A stretch of DNA of 64,000 nt from Pseudomonas asplenii (GCF_001293465.1 NZ_JSYZ01000004.1:349139-413138); one strand, 5' to 3'. Positions 26,063-35,750 are shown, counted from the first letter of the stretch. Notes: generated by a model not told the origin, from the letters alone. Made by a program: numbers and translations.

Positions 26063-26518
26063 TCAATTGAAGGCACCACTGAGCACTTCATAGATGATCC
26101 CGCTGGCAATCGAAACCAGGATCAGGTCGGCCCCTGCCTGTTGCCATTCATAGCCGTCGTAACGCGGCAACTGCCCCAGCAGTCGACCATCGAGCTTCCT
26201 GGCGATACCGGGTGGCAGCGGCTTGCCCCGGGCCAGGTTCTTGCGAATCCCCGGCGGCAAGGCAGGCCCCGGGCTCCAGTAGTCACGGTATCCACCCAGC
26301 ACGACGAGCACCCCATTGCGGTCGATGCTGGGACCCTGCGCCCGATCGCCATGAGCGGATTTCCTGCCTTTACCGTGACCGCCCTGATCGTCCTGGCCCT
26401 GAAAACCCTGGGAAAACTTCTTGCCGTTTCCCTGGCCATTGCCCGGATCTGCCCAGGCGGAGCCGGCAGCCAGCACCAGGGCGGTGGTCAGGGCCGCCAA
26501 CAAACGAGCGTTACGCAT
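26063..26518 (-). CDS. CigR-like/RcnB-type periplasmic protein
   Basis: 151 residues. Signal peptide ending SAWA, a Gly/Gln/His-rich linker (DPGNGQGNGKKFSQGF), then two copies of the motif LPPGI (LPPGIRKNLARGKPLPPGIA) and an end with one hydrophobic stretch (GADLILVSIASGIIYEVLSG). This double-PPGI layout is that of the CigR family, named after the Salmonella anti-virulence protein, related to RcnB. Function in Pseudomonas is unknown. The ATG follows AGGAGGACGACC. Confidence 0.8.
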   Translation of the reverse strand: MRNARLLAALTTALVLAAGSAWADPGNGQGNGKKFSQGFQGQDDQGGHGKGRKSAHGDRAQGPSIDRNGVLVVLGGYRDYWSPGPALPPGIRKNLARGKPLPPGIARKLDGRLLGQLPRYDGYEWQQAGADLILVSIASGIIYEVLSGAFN

Positions 26519-26597
26519 GGTCGTCCTCCTGAAAAGGAAATGTCTCACCGCTATCAATGTAGCTGCCCCGAAGCCGGTGCGCCGTGCCAGCAGAGGC

Positions 26598-27494
26598 TCA
26601 AACCGCTTGCGGCCCGCCTCCCAGATGAACCAGCAGGCTTTGCATCGGCGCCGCCAATTCATGCCACTGCCGAAAGCAGAGGCAGAGCTGCCGCCGTGCC
26701 CAGTCATCGTTCAAGGCAAGCAGCCGAAGGGGGTACCGCCGTTTGTAACGCCGGGCGATGTCCTGGGGCACGATCCCGACACCGACGCCATGGGCAACCA
26801 TTTCGCACAAATCTTCGAAGGTTTTCATGCGAACCCTGAGATCGAGAGGCCTGCCCGCGGCATGGGCATGGTCGTTGAGGTGATCCTGCAGGGCATTTCC
26901 GGGGGACAGGCCGACGAAGGGAAGATCCACGACCTGCGAGAACGTGACGTCCTTGCCTGGCGGAAACGGCTGCCCGGCCGCCGCGATCAACACCAGGTGA
27001 TCCTTCGCCACGGCCTGCAACTGCAGGCCCTGCGCGTCAACGGCATCCGAGACGACACCGGCCTCGACCAATCCGGCCGCCACCGCGCTGACGATGTCGG
27101 CACTGGTGCGCTCCCTGAGTTCGAGGCGTAAACGGGGGCGCTCGGCCAGCCACGGTGCAAGGCGGTTCGGCAGAAACCCGGTGAGTGCGGCGGTGTTGGC
27201 ATACAGGTGGATCGTGCCCCGGACACCGGTGGCAAAGTCCTGCAGTTCGCCCTTGAGCCTCTCCTGCTGCCGAAGCATCAGCCGGGCGTGATGCGCCAGC
27301 ACCTCGCCCGCCTCGGTGGTCACCACTCCTCGCGGGCGTCGATGCAACAGGGCCACGCCGGCAGCGCTTTCAATGCTGCGCAATCGCTCGCTGGCCGAGG
27401 CCAGGGCCAGATTCGCCCGGGCCGCGCCGGCGGTGATGCTGCCGGCATCCACGACACACAGGAACAACTGCAGGTCCGCCAAGTCGAAACGCAT
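26598..27494 (-). CDS. LysR-family regulator
   Basis: 298 residues. N-terminal HTH (LQLFLCVVDAGSITAGAARA, LASASERLRSIESAAGVALL) and a C-terminal LysR substrate-binding domain (GTIHLYANTAALTGFLPNRL, VAHGVGVGIVPQDIARRY). It diverges from the TauE/SafE permease gene with a 118-base gap and probably regulates it. Confidence 0.92.
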   Translation of the reverse strand: MRFDLADLQLFLCVVDAGSITAGAARANLALASASERLRSIESAAGVALLHRRPRGVVTTEAGEVLAHHARLMLRQQERLKGELQDFATGVRGTIHLYANTAALTGFLPNRLAPWLAERPRLRLELRERTSADIVSAVAAGLVEAGVVSDAVDAQGLQLQAVAKDHLVLIAAAGQPFPPGKDVTFSQVVDLPFVGLSPGNALQDHLNDHAHAAGRPLDLRVRMKTFEDLCEMVAHGVGVGIVPQDIARRYKRRYPLRLLALNDDWARRQLCLCFRQWHELAAPMQSLLVHLGGGPQAV

Positions 27495-27612
27495 GGATCA
27501 CCTCGCTCATGCCTTCGGATCATCCGAAGGCTGTGCTGATATTTCCGCATTGTGCAGCGTTCCGCCAGAGGCTTCAATTCAGCCCTGTTCCCCCCCTCGA
27601 AGCGGATCACTC

Positions 27613-28359
27613 ATGCACGATCACACGCTGTACATTGTTCTGTTGGCGGGCACCTTCCTGGCGGCCGGCCTGGTCAAAGGCGTCACCGGCATGGGGCTGC
27701 CAACGGTGGCCATGGGATTGCTCGGCACGGCGATGCCGCCGGCGGCCGCTGCCGCGATGCTGCTCATACCGTCTTTCGTCACCAACGTCTGGCAACTGTT
27801 TTGCGGCCCATCGATAACGCGCCTGCTGCGCAGGCTCTGGCCGATGATGCTGGGCATCCTGCTCGGCACCGTGGGCGGCTCGGCATTACTGGTGAAGGCA
27901 GACCCCGTCTGGTCAGGCTTCGGCCTGGGCATGGCGCTGATCGTCTATGCCGTCTACGCCCTGGTTGCGCCCACCCTCGCGGTGCCGGGCCGGGTGGAAA
28001 AATGGCTATCGGCGGTCATCGGCCTGATAACCGGGGTGGTGACAGGGGCAACAGGTGTGTTCGTGATGCCTGCGGTGCCCTACCTCGGGTCACTGAACAT
28101 GAACCGTGAGGAACTGGTTCAGGCACTGGGCCTGTCCTTCACTCTCTCCACGGTGGCCCTGGCCATCGGGCTGTTCTCCCACGGCGCCTTTCACGTCGAG
28201 CAGTTCGGTATGTCGACAGCAGCCGTCGTGCCGGCACTGATCGGCATGTGGGTGGGCCAACGTGTACGGAGGCGGATCAGCCCCCTGCGCTTCCGCCAGT
28301 GTTTCCTGCTGTTGCTCCTCGTGCTTGGCCTTGAGCTTTGCTCTCGGCCCTTGCTCTGA
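27613..28359 (+). CDS. TauE/SafE (TSUP) family permease
   Basis: 248 residues with about eight hydrophobic helices. Two similar halves carry the TSUP hallmark: GLVKGVTGMGLPTVAMGLLG and GLITGVVTGATGVFVMPAVP. Family members move sulfite, sulfoacetate or other organosulfur and organic anions; substrate unknown. The start MHDHTLY gives the complete first helix. Confidence 0.88.
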   Translation: MHDHTLYIVLLAGTFLAAGLVKGVTGMGLPTVAMGLLGTAMPPAAAAAMLLIPSFVTNVWQLFCGPSITRLLRRLWPMMLGILLGTVGGSALLVKADPVWSGFGLGMALIVYAVYALVAPTLAVPGRVEKWLSAVIGLITGVVTGATGVFVMPAVPYLGSLNMNREELVQALGLSFTLSTVALAIGLFSHGAFHVEQFGMSTAAVVPALIGMWVGQRVRRRISPLRFRQCFLLLLLVLGLELCSRPLL

Positions 28360-28385
28360 GGCAAGCTGGAACAGGGTGGCTGCGC

Positions 28386-29063
28386 TCAGGCAGACGACTC
28401 GCCGTCCTGTGCCGAACGCAGGTGCAGATAGACGGTGTTCCTGGAAACCCCCAGGTCCTGGGCAACCCGAATGACGGCGCCCTTGAGCTTGAAGATGCCC
28501 TGCTCGTGAAGCAGGTTGATGACCGCCTTGTTGTAGCCGCCCGAGGACACCGCCATCGTCTCGGCGACCTTCCTGCGCGCCGTGCTCAGCGCCACCAGCA
28601 CGGTTTCATTGACGTCAGCGCCAAAGTTCTCCGACAGCACCTCGGGGGCGCCGGCGGGCAGTTGCGTGAAACTGCCGAGGATCTCGTGCAGCGGCGTGTT
28701 CAGGTGGAAGTTGATGCACAACAGCCCTATCGGCGTGCCCTGCTCGCCGCGGATAACGAGGGTGGTGGACTTGAGCGGTTCACCGTTGCGATTGCTGCAG
28801 AAGTAGCTCATGCCGGAGCGGTTCGGCGAATCGTTGATCTCGGCGAGCATGCGCAAGGCCAGGTCGGTGATCGGCGCCCCCGCCTGCCGCCCGGTCAGGT
28901 GCCCGTTGATGATCTTGATCACCGAGGCGTCCAGGTTGTCCAGGCTGTGGAGGACGAACTCGAAGCCCGCCCCCAGGTAGGCTGCCAGGCCGTCCAGCAG
29001 CGTCGAATGGGACTGCAGGATGGCCTGGTCTGCCGGCGAAAGCTTGACCATGCTCCGGGGCAT
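28386..29063 (-). CDS. YheO/DauR-type regulator (PAS_6 plus HTH_22)
   Basis: 225 residues. PAS-like domain (LAAYLGAGFEFVLHSLDNLD, GHLTGRQAGAPITDLALRML) and C-terminal helix-turn-helix (LKGAVIRVAQDLGVSRNTVY). The family includes DauR, repressor of D-arginine catabolism. The start overlaps the RidA stop by one base (TGATG), so it is translationally coupled to RidA and may sense an amino-acid derived enamine or imine; inferred. Confidence 0.88.
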   Translation of the reverse strand: MPRSMVKLSPADQAILQSHSTLLDGLAAYLGAGFEFVLHSLDNLDASVIKIINGHLTGRQAGAPITDLALRMLAEINDSPNRSGMSYFCSNRNGEPLKSTTLVIRGEQGTPIGLLCINFHLNTPLHEILGSFTQLPAGAPEVLSENFGADVNETVLVALSTARRKVAETMAVSSGGYNKAVINLLHEQGIFKLKGAVIRVAQDLGVSRNTVYLHLRSAQDGESSA

Positions 29064-29437
29064 CAGGCCGAGACGGCGATCGCCTCGATCTCGACCAGCA
29101 CACCTTTTGGCAGGGTCTTGACCGCCACGCAGGAGCGTGCCGGCTTGGACACGAAGAACTGCTCGTAAACCTCGTTGAAGACGGCGAAATCGGCCATGTC
29201 ATGCAAGAAGCACGTGGTTTTCATCACCTGCTCGAAGCCGACCCCACCTTCCTTCAGGACAGCTTCCAGGTTCTTGATGGTCTGCAGCGCCTGCTCGCGA
29301 ATGCCGCCTTCCACCACCTGGCCACTGGCAGGGTCCAGCGGAATCTGGCCGGAGGTGAAAATCAGATTGCCGAAAGCCTTGGCCTGGGAGTACGGGCCGA
29401 TTGCAGCGGGGGCATTGGCGCTGGTGATGGTCTTCAT
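29063..29437 (-). CDS. RidA-family enamine/imine deaminase
   Basis: 124 residues. Family motifs: AIGPYSQAKAFGNLIFTSGQ, IPLDPASGQVVEGGIREQAL, NLEAVLKEGGVGFEQVMKTT, and the end PARSCVAVKTLPKGVLVEIE with the conserved Arg and Glu of active RidA. It should hydrolyse reactive 2-aminoacrylate-type intermediates. First gene of a two-gene operon with the YheO-type regulator. Confidence 0.93.
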   Translation of the reverse strand: MKTITSANAPAAIGPYSQAKAFGNLIFTSGQIPLDPASGQVVEGGIREQALQTIKNLEAVLKEGGVGFEQVMKTTCFLHDMADFAVFNEVYEQFFVSKPARSCVAVKTLPKGVLVEIEAIAVSA

Positions 29438-29651
29438 GAAAGGGGCTCCGATAGCGATTGGTGTGACCCATGAGGGTAAGCCCAGGATGCTAAAATGAAC
29501 AAATGCTCATTCGCAATACTTTTATTCACTCTGCAGCATCATGCCGAAGCGCGGCCCTGCCATTGCCCGAGCAGCAGTCGACGTTACAAAACCGGGGGCT
29601 TCAGACGAGGACCAGCGGGTTTTCACACCATCGGCGAAGGGCTGCTCCCCG

Positions 29652-30365
29652 TCATTCAGCGTCAAGCTCCGCATTGGAAGGCTTGTAGCCCAGGCTGCGC
29701 ATCAGATCGCGCGCCGTTTCGAAAAACACCTGCTTGAAGCTGTCCGCACATTCCTCCGTCAACCGGCTGGCAGGCCCGGAGATGACCAGCGCGCCCATCA
29801 ATTCATGCTGCGCACCATAGATCGGCAAGGCCATAGATGAGGCATGCGGGTCGGTCGCACCACAGGAATAATAGGGTTTCTCCAGGGTAATGCCGGTCTG
29901 GAACGGCGCGCGCAGGGCCTGGGCACCGGCGGCCTCGTCCATGGGCCGCATGTCGCCTGGCTGCATGTTGAGACGAAGGCGATGGGAGGAGTTGACCCGA
30001 TACTGGCACATCCGATAGGCGCCATGACGCACGTAGAACGAGGCGGTCTCGCCGGACTGCTCGGCCAGATAATGCAACCGAGGCATGACATGCCGCTCAA
30101 GGTCGAGGGTTTCCTGGTACACCGCGTTCAACCTCATGACCTCACTGGCCAGTTGATAGCGGCCATCGCTCATTCGAGTGATGAAACCGTGGTTCTCCAG
30201 CGACACCATCAGCCGCATGATCGTGCTTTTGATCAGCCCCGTACGCTCCGTGAGTTCCACCAGGCTCAACGCCGAATCGCCCATTTGAAACGCTGAGAGC
30301 ACAGTCAATACACGGTCGGCCGAAGCCACACCGTTTACCGCTGGACGCGGCCGCGCTTTTACCAT
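29652..30365 (-). CDS. IclR-family regulator
   Basis: 237 residues. N-terminal winged HTH (ADRVLTVLSAFQMGDSALSL, LTERTGLIKSTIMRLMVSLE) and C-terminal IclR effector domain (LDLERHVMPRLHYLAEQSGE, YGAQHELMGALVISGPASRL). It lies at the edge of the catabolic block at 30.6-43.9 kb and is its likely local regulator. The 232-base gap to the amidohydrolase stop shows no gene. Confidence 0.92.
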   Translation of the reverse strand: MVKARPRPAVNGVASADRVLTVLSAFQMGDSALSLVELTERTGLIKSTIMRLMVSLENHGFITRMSDGRYQLASEVMRLNAVYQETLDLERHVMPRLHYLAEQSGETASFYVRHGAYRMCQYRVNSSHRLRLNMQPGDMRPMDEAAGAQALRAPFQTGITLEKPYYSCGATDPHASSMALPIYGAQHELMGALVISGPASRLTEECADSFKQVFFETARDLMRSLGYKPSNAELDAE

Positions 30366-30597
30366 CAGAAAGACCTCACGTGATTGGTGCCCTCATGTTT
30401 CGCAAGGGCTAATGCACGCATTATCCGACAACCCCCTGCTCCTCGCCATCCTTGTGCCGCCGATGCGGCCCTGGATGGATTCGGGCAAGAAGAAGGCCAG
30501 CCGTCCCTGGCCTCGGCGTAATCGGTGGACTGGCGTCGAAGAGATCGCGCAGTTGCCCGAGACTGGCAGGACCGATGGTCGAGGCTACCTCCCCCGT

Positions 30598-31635
30598 TCA
30601 GGGGATGCGGTAGACCTCACGGGCAGTACCACTGAACAGCCACTCCTTCTCGCTGTCGCTGAAGTCCGCCACGACGCGCTTGAAGGTGTTCCACAACACC
30701 CCGTAACCGTACATGCCCTTGTCCACCGGGAAGTTGCTCTCGAACATGCAACGTTCCACGCCAAAGCAGTCGATAGCCTGCAGCAGATAAGGTCGCCACA
30801 GCGCTGCCAACCTGAGTGAACCCGGTGGCCGCGCCTGAGCATCCAGGTCGAAGCCCGCGACCCGCATGCCCAGCCCGCCGAGCTTGAGCCGTACGTTGGG
30901 ACATTGCGCCAGCCTGCGCAGGTCGATCGACCAGCGTTGAAAAACCTCCTCGCGCTGGCCCGCATAAGGCCCGGCCCCCAACGGCCCGCCGAGGTGATCG
31001 AGGACAACGACCAGCTCCGGAAACGCCTCGGCGAGCTCGATCACTTCGGCGAGCTGGGTGTGGTAGGCCCAGATATCCAGGACCAGTTCGTGACGCTGCA
31101 AGTGCGCCACTCCCCGACGAAACGCCGGCTCCGCCAATACACCCGCGGGCGGCGGCCGGGGATTGGAGACCAGTCGAGGATCGACGTGCCAGGCGGTGGT
31201 GTTGCGCACACCCCGCAAGCGGTTGCCACCACGGTGACGCATCTCCTCCAGGACCGGCACGACGCCATCGCCGAGCATCAGGTCGGCACCGGCGACGATC
31301 GCGGCGCACAGGCGTAGCGGCCCCACCAGCCCGCTGGCGCTGTAGGCGGCCACACCATTGGCGTACTCCACCTCGCCCACGGCCTGGAAAGGCCCGGGGC
31401 GGTCCAGGTCCAGCATCGAACGGCACTGGACATAAACAGACGCCACCAGCCGATGCCCGCAGTTCATATCGGCCAGGTAGTCCTCGGCCAGATAGCGCTG
31501 GCCGGGCCGGTCCCACAGGTGGTGATGGGCGTCGATGATCGCCCGTTGCGGCTCCAGCGGCGCTTCGCTGACCTGGGCGAGCCATTCTGGCCGAACGGGG
31601 GCATGGGGAGAGTGCATGGCTGACTCCGGTGACAA
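30598..31635 (-). CDS. COG3618-type amidohydrolase (predicted metal-dependent TIM-barrel hydrolase)
   Basis: 345 residues (339 from MHSPHAP, 31617). Amidohydrolase-2 fold: AIIDAHHHLWDRPGQRYLAE (metal-binding HxH after the first strand), NRLRGVRNTTAWH, VVVLDHLGGPLG and the end motif CMFESNFPVDKGMYGYGVLW (metal/active Asp region). Relatives hydrolyse sugar lactones such as fuconolactone or 2-pyrone-4,6-dicarboxylate. Last gene of the ABC-OprD-amidohydrolase run, 3 bases after the porin. Confidence 0.85.
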   Translation of the reverse strand: MSPESAMHSPHAPVRPEWLAQVSEAPLEPQRAIIDAHHHLWDRPGQRYLAEDYLADMNCGHRLVASVYVQCRSMLDLDRPGPFQAVGEVEYANGVAAYSASGLVGPLRLCAAIVAGADLMLGDGVVPVLEEMRHRGGNRLRGVRNTTAWHVDPRLVSNPRPPPAGVLAEPAFRRGVAHLQRHELVLDIWAYHTQLAEVIELAEAFPELVVVLDHLGGPLGAGPYAGQREEVFQRWSIDLRRLAQCPNVRLKLGGLGMRVAGFDLDAQARPPGSLRLAALWRPYLLQAIDCFGVERCMFESNFPVDKGMYGYGVLWNTFKRVVADFSDSEKEWLFSGTAREVYRIP

Positions 31636-31638
31636 GGC

Positions 31639-32955
31639 TTAGAAAAGTGCCAGGGTGTAATTGATGATCAGACGGTTCTGGTCACCATTGCGGGTGGCCT
31701 CGCTATGGGCCTCACCATTGCGCCAGACGATGCCCAGCCCCTTGAACGTCCCACTCTGGATGACATATTCCAGGGAGAAGTCGCGCTCCCATTCCGACTG
31801 GTCCACACCGCTTGCCGTCTGGATATTGTCGCCCTTGAGGTACATCACCGATGCCTGGAGGCCCGGCACACCGAGTTCCGCGAAGTCATAGCCGTACTGG
31901 GCGAACCCGGTGCGCTCACCGGCCCGGGTAAAGCTGAGCAGCATTTTGTCGGTCCACAGGTACAGGCTGCTGCCGCCAGCGCCCTTGTCGATCGAACCCT
32001 GGTTGAGCTGTACGAAGTTGCTGCCCTGCGAAACACTCTGGTAGCCCAGCGCAAGGGCGTGACCACGCAGGCGATAGGTAAAGGCGGCGCTCCACAGGTC
32101 GCTGTCGATCTCGCCATCACCCTCGGCGGTGTATCCCCCGACCTTGTACCCCTGCCGGCGGCCCGAGGCACTGCCGTTGGCGCCCTGCGACCCCGTGCGG
32201 AAATAGCGCAGGTCCGTGGTCAGCGAGCCATAGTCATTCAGGGACAGGGTGTGATTGAGGCCGGCAAAATGTTGCTGGTAGTAGTCCTGCAATTGACCCA
32301 TGTAGTACTGCAGCAACAACGAGTCCGTCGCGCGATAGTCGGCCCCGGCAAAATAGAACCGGTCACTCTCGCGAGTGCCGCCACTCACGGCCATGCCGGT
32401 CAGATCGGTGGATGCACGCCCCCTGGCACGGTTGAGCGCACCGCCGATGAACGTGAGGTTGTCGAGTTCCCGGGACTGCAGTTGCACGCCCTGGAAGGTC
32501 TGCGGCAGAAGTCGGCCGTCGGAGGCCACCAGCACCGGCACCTTCGGCATCAACTGGCCCACGCGCAACTCGCTCTGGCTCAGCCTCATCTTCGCGGTGA
32601 CGCCGGCGCTGCCCCACTGGTGCGCAGCACGCTCACCATCGGACGGGATCATCGAGCTGCCATTATGCCTGCCCCGGCCACTGTCCAGCGTGATACCCAT
32701 CATGGCGGTCGCATCCACCCCGAAGCCGATGAGCCCATCGGTGTAGCCGGAGCGAAAGTCGAGCAGGAAGCCCTGCGCCCAGTCCTCGGTTTTCGACGGT
32801 TTCGCCGTGCCATCGCGGTTATCGCTGTTGAAATAGAAGTTGCGCATCGACAGTTTGGCATGGCTGTCGGAAAGCAGATCGGCATAGGCCGGAAGGCCGA
32901 GAAGGCTGCCACCAGCGGCGAGGGCAAGGCAACGGACGGACGACGAGATATTCAA
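31639..32955 (-). CDS. OprD-family outer-membrane porin
   Basis: 438 residues with signal peptide ending AYA. OprD features: DLLSDSHAKLSMRNFYFNSD, EDWAQGFLLDFRSGYTDGLI, YFAGADYRATDSLLLQYYMG, QLQDYYQQHFAGL, and a C-terminal Phe. It should pass a small carboxylate or aromatic acid into the periplasm. It lies between the ABC permease (83-base gap) and the amidohydrolase, so the set probably takes up one substrate. Confidence 0.93.
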   Translation of the reverse strand: MNISSSVRCLALAAGGSLLGLPAYADLLSDSHAKLSMRNFYFNSDNRDGTAKPSKTEDWAQGFLLDFRSGYTDGLIGFGVDATAMMGITLDSGRGRHNGSSMIPSDGERAAHQWGSAGVTAKMRLSQSELRVGQLMPKVPVLVASDGRLLPQTFQGVQLQSRELDNLTFIGGALNRARGRASTDLTGMAVSGGTRESDRFYFAGADYRATDSLLLQYYMGQLQDYYQQHFAGLNHTLSLNDYGSLTTDLRYFRTGSQGANGSASGRRQGYKVGGYTAEGDGEIDSDLWSAAFTYRLRGHALALGYQSVSQGSNFVQLNQGSIDKGAGGSSLYLWTDKMLLSFTRAGERTGFAQYGYDFAELGVPGLQASVMYLKGDNIQTASGVDQSEWERDFSLEYVIQSGTFKGLGIVWRNGEAHSEATRNGDQNRLIINYTLALF

Positions 32956-33038
32956 GACAAAAGCTCCCTGGGCACCCGGGGAATGGGTGCCGGTTTTCTT
33001 GTTATGGAAGGTGACGCTTTACGAGAAGTGGCGTTGCA

Positions 33039-33911
33039 TCAGCTCTGCATGCCCCAACGGCGCACGGTGAGCATTTCGATACTGCGGAATACCAGGCCCT
33101 CCACCACCAGGCCGATAAGAATGACCATCAGCAGGCCGGCAAACACGTTGGGTGTTTCCAGCGCGTTGCGATGCTGGAACACGTACCAGCCCAACCCGCC
33201 GGAATTGCCGGAGACACCGAACACCAGCTCGGCCGCGATCAGCGTACGCCAGGCAAACGCCCAGCCGATCTTCAGGCCGGCCAGAATCGACGGCACCGCA
33301 GCGGGAATGAGGATGCGCAGCACCAGGTTCAAGCCACGCAGCCCGTAGTTGCGCCCCGCCATGCGCTGGGTCTGACTGACCACCTGAAAGCCCGAGTAGG
33401 TGTTGAGCGAAACGGCCCACAGCACCGAGTGCACGATCACCAGCATCAGGCTCTGGATACCCAGGCCGAACCAGAGCATGGCGAGCGGCAGGATGGCGAT
33501 CGCCGGCAACGGGTTGAACATGGCCGTGAGGGTGGCCAGTACGTCGGTGCCCAGGCGCGTCGACACGGCCAGCGACGTGAGTATCGCGGCAAGCCCGATA
33601 GCCAGGGCATAGCTCATCAGCAGCACCTTGAGCGAACTCACCACGGCCTGGGGTAATACGCCACTGAGCAGGTCCCGGGTCATGGCCACCACGGTTTCGC
33701 TGAAGGTGGGGAACATCAGCGAATTGTCCAGGTAGCGGGCATACACCTCCCACAGCACCGCCAGGACCACCAATACCAATGTCCGGCGGACACCGGCGTG
33801 AGCGAAGAGACGTTCGAACAGGCCCAGGCGCCGGGCGATATCGCCCACCTGGCCGGGCGCTACCGGGGCGTACTCGACATCCGCACGCGCTTGAATCACT
33901 GGCTTAGTCAT
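33039..33911 (-). CDS. ABC transporter permease (NitT/TauT/SsuC type)
   Basis: 290 residues, six hydrophobic segments, with the EAA-type loop YGLRGLNLVLRILIPAAVPS and GLKIGWAFAWRTLIAAELVF typical of taurine/sulfonate/nitrate importers. The ATG overlaps the ATPase stop by 8 bases; a GTG four codons upstream is an alternative. Part of an importer with the next two genes. Confidence 0.92.
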   Translation of the reverse strand: MTKPVIQARADVEYAPVAPGQVGDIARRLGLFERLFAHAGVRRTLVLVVLAVLWEVYARYLDNSLMFPTFSETVVAMTRDLLSGVLPQAVVSSLKVLLMSYALAIGLAAILTSLAVSTRLGTDVLATLTAMFNPLPAIAILPLAMLWFGLGIQSLMLVIVHSVLWAVSLNTYSGFQVVSQTQRMAGRNYGLRGLNLVLRILIPAAVPSILAGLKIGWAFAWRTLIAAELVFGVSGNSGGLGWYVFQHRNALETPNVFAGLLMVILIGLVVEGLVFRSIEMLTVRRWGMQS

Positions 33912-34719
33912 GGGCAGTCTCACTGTGACCGAAGAGCATGTGGCTGATGCGCTGGTGCAGTTGGGCGAAAGCCGTCATGCCCTGCTCGGCGAACCCGAAG
34001 GCACTGGCGTCCAGCTCGGCACGCACCTGCCCCGGATGCGGGGTCAGCACGAGAATGCGCGTGCCGAGCACGATCGCCTCATCAATGGAATGGGTGACGA
34101 ACATCAGGGTGAACGGTGCCTGGTCCCAGAGTTCCAGCAGTTCCTCCTGCATGCGGCGACGGGTCAGCGCGTCGAGGGCGGCGAACGGTTCGTCCATCAG
34201 CAACATCGCCGGCTCCATGGCCAGGGCCCGGGCAATGGCCACCCGTTGCTTCATCCCCCCGGACAACTGGTGGGGGTAGGCATCCCTGAATTTTTCCAAC
34301 CCCACCTTGGTCGCGGCCCGGGCAGCACGCTCGGCGATCTCCTCACGGGGAAAGCGGGCGGTGACCTGCATCGGGAACATGATGTTGCCGATCACCGTTT
34401 TCCACGGCATGAGCTGGTCGAACTCCTGGAACACCATCATGCGGTCGGGGCCCGGCTCGCGAACCAACTGCCCATCCAGGCAGATCTGCCCGGCCACCGG
34501 TTCGACGAAGCCGGCCACGCTCTTGAGCAGGCTGGACTTGCCGCAGCCCGAAGGACCGAGCAGGACGAAGCGATCGTTGCGCTGCACATCGAACGAAACG
34601 CCATGGGTTGCCGTGATCAACTGATCCCGGGTCTTGTACTGCAACGTGACGTTTTCGACCCTCAGCAGTGCAGCAGCACCGAGATCGCTGGATACGGCGA
34701 TAGGCGACAGGAGGCTCAT
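33904..34719 (-). CDS. ABC transporter ATP-binding protein (NitT/TauT type)
   Basis: 271 residues. Walker A LLGPSGCGKSS, Q-loop MMVFQEFDQLMPWKTV, signature LSGGMKQRVAIARAL, Walker B LLMDEPFAALD and H-loop VTHSIDEA. The start at MSLLSPI overlaps the binding-protein stop (TGATG). Confidence 0.95.
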   Translation of the reverse strand: MSLLSPIAVSSDLGAAALLRVENVTLQYKTRDQLITATHGVSFDVQRNDRFVLLGPSGCGKSSLLKSVAGFVEPVAGQICLDGQLVREPGPDRMMVFQEFDQLMPWKTVIGNIMFPMQVTARFPREEIAERAARAATKVGLEKFRDAYPHQLSGGMKQRVAIARALAMEPAMLLMDEPFAALDALTRRRMQEELLELWDQAPFTLMFVTHSIDEAIVLGTRILVLTPHPGQVRAELDASAFGFAEQGMTAFAQLHQRISHMLFGHSETAHD

Positions 34720-35750
34720 CAGCTGCCCTCCCCGTTCGAAACCGGGGCGAAAAACACTTCGCGCCAATCGTCCGGTGCCTTTTTCAAGGCTCCGGATCGC
34801 ACCATGAAACGGGCCAGCACCATCACCCCTGTCGGCTCCACCGACCACTCGCTTTCCACCTGCCGCAGCATGTCCTCGATCTGCTCGACCGAAAGGCTGG
34901 AAGGCTCGCTGGACAGGAACAACTGCGCGGCCTTGCGCGGCTCCCGACGGATGTAGTCGTTGGCCTCATCGATCGCCGCGACCACCGCGGCACTCAACTG
35001 CGGGTTGTTTTTCACGAAACGGCCGCTACTGGTCAGCACGCCGCTGGTCATGCGCAGGTTCAGTGCCGAGGAAAAGTCGTAGAGCTTGCTGACTCGGGGG
35101 TCCTGGGCCAGCTGGTAACGGTAGGGGTTGGGCCCGATGTAGCCCTTGATGCCTGCCTTGTTTATCAGGCTGGAGGTCGCATCGGGGTGCGGCAGGCTGA
35201 CCATCAGCCGGTCGAGACGGTGGATCTGCTCGGGCCCGAACTCGCGCTCGGCGGCCATCTGCAGCAAGAGGGCCTGCTGGCCACTGGGCGAACTCACCGC
35301 GATCTTGTCATCGGGCTTGAAGTCGGCCAGCGAGCGGATCGCGGGATCGTTCACGAATAATCCATTATCACCGGCCACCAGCCCACAGAGCGCCCGCACA
35401 TCCAGGGATTTTCGGGTTTTCTCCCAGGCGATCAGGGTACCGGACAAGCCGTAGCCGCCAATGTCGACGTTACCGCTGATCAAGGCATCGTTGATCGCCG
35501 GAGCCCCACTGATGCGCTTGATCTCGAACGTGGTTTCCGGCTGCCCATGGGCCTGGGCCTGTTTCTGGAACAACCCCAGTTTGTCCGCGACCGTGACGGG
35601 CAGATAGGCATATCCGTACTGGATCGCCAGGGTCACCCTGGCCTGCTCGGCCTGCGCCGCAGCACTGAGGGTGAAGACGCTCACGGCCAGGGACAGCGCC
35701 TTGAACGACAACCTTGGACGGCACGCTCCGTGCCGGGAATGGCTGTGCAT
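34719..35750 (-). CDS. ABC transporter periplasmic substrate-binding protein (NitT/TauT type)
   Basis: 343 residues. Signal peptide ending AAAQAE, then the NMT1/SsuA-like fold: VTLAIQYGYAYLPVTVADKL, ALISGNVDIGGYGLSGTLIA, DDKIAVSSPSGQQALLLQMA. The start at MHSHSRH is preceded by GGAGG at good distance; ATG at 35762 is less likely. First gene of the run; its promoter region holds the palindrome GAATGACATTC. Confidence 0.92.
   Translation of the reverse strand: MHSHSRHGACRPRLSFKALSLAVSVFTLSAAAQAEQARVTLAIQYGYAYLPVTVADKLGLFQKQAQAHGQPETTFEIKRISGAPAINDALISGNVDIGGYGLSGTLIAWEKTRKSLDVRALCGLVAGDNGLFVNDPAIRSLADFKPDDKIAVSSPSGQQALLLQMAAEREFGPEQIHRLDRLMVSLPHPDATSSLINKAGIKGYIGPNPYRYQLAQDPRVSKLYDFSSALNLRMTSGVLTSSGRFVKNNPQLSAAVVAAIDEANDYIRREPRKAAQLFLSSEPSSLSVEQIEDMLRQVESEWSVEPTGVMVLARFMVRSGALKKAPDDWREVFFAPVSNGEGS

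Noticed and set aside
30412..30819. Possible small gene 5' of the IclR region on plus strand
   Set aside because: More than half lies antisense to the amidohydrolase; no good ribosome site or motif.
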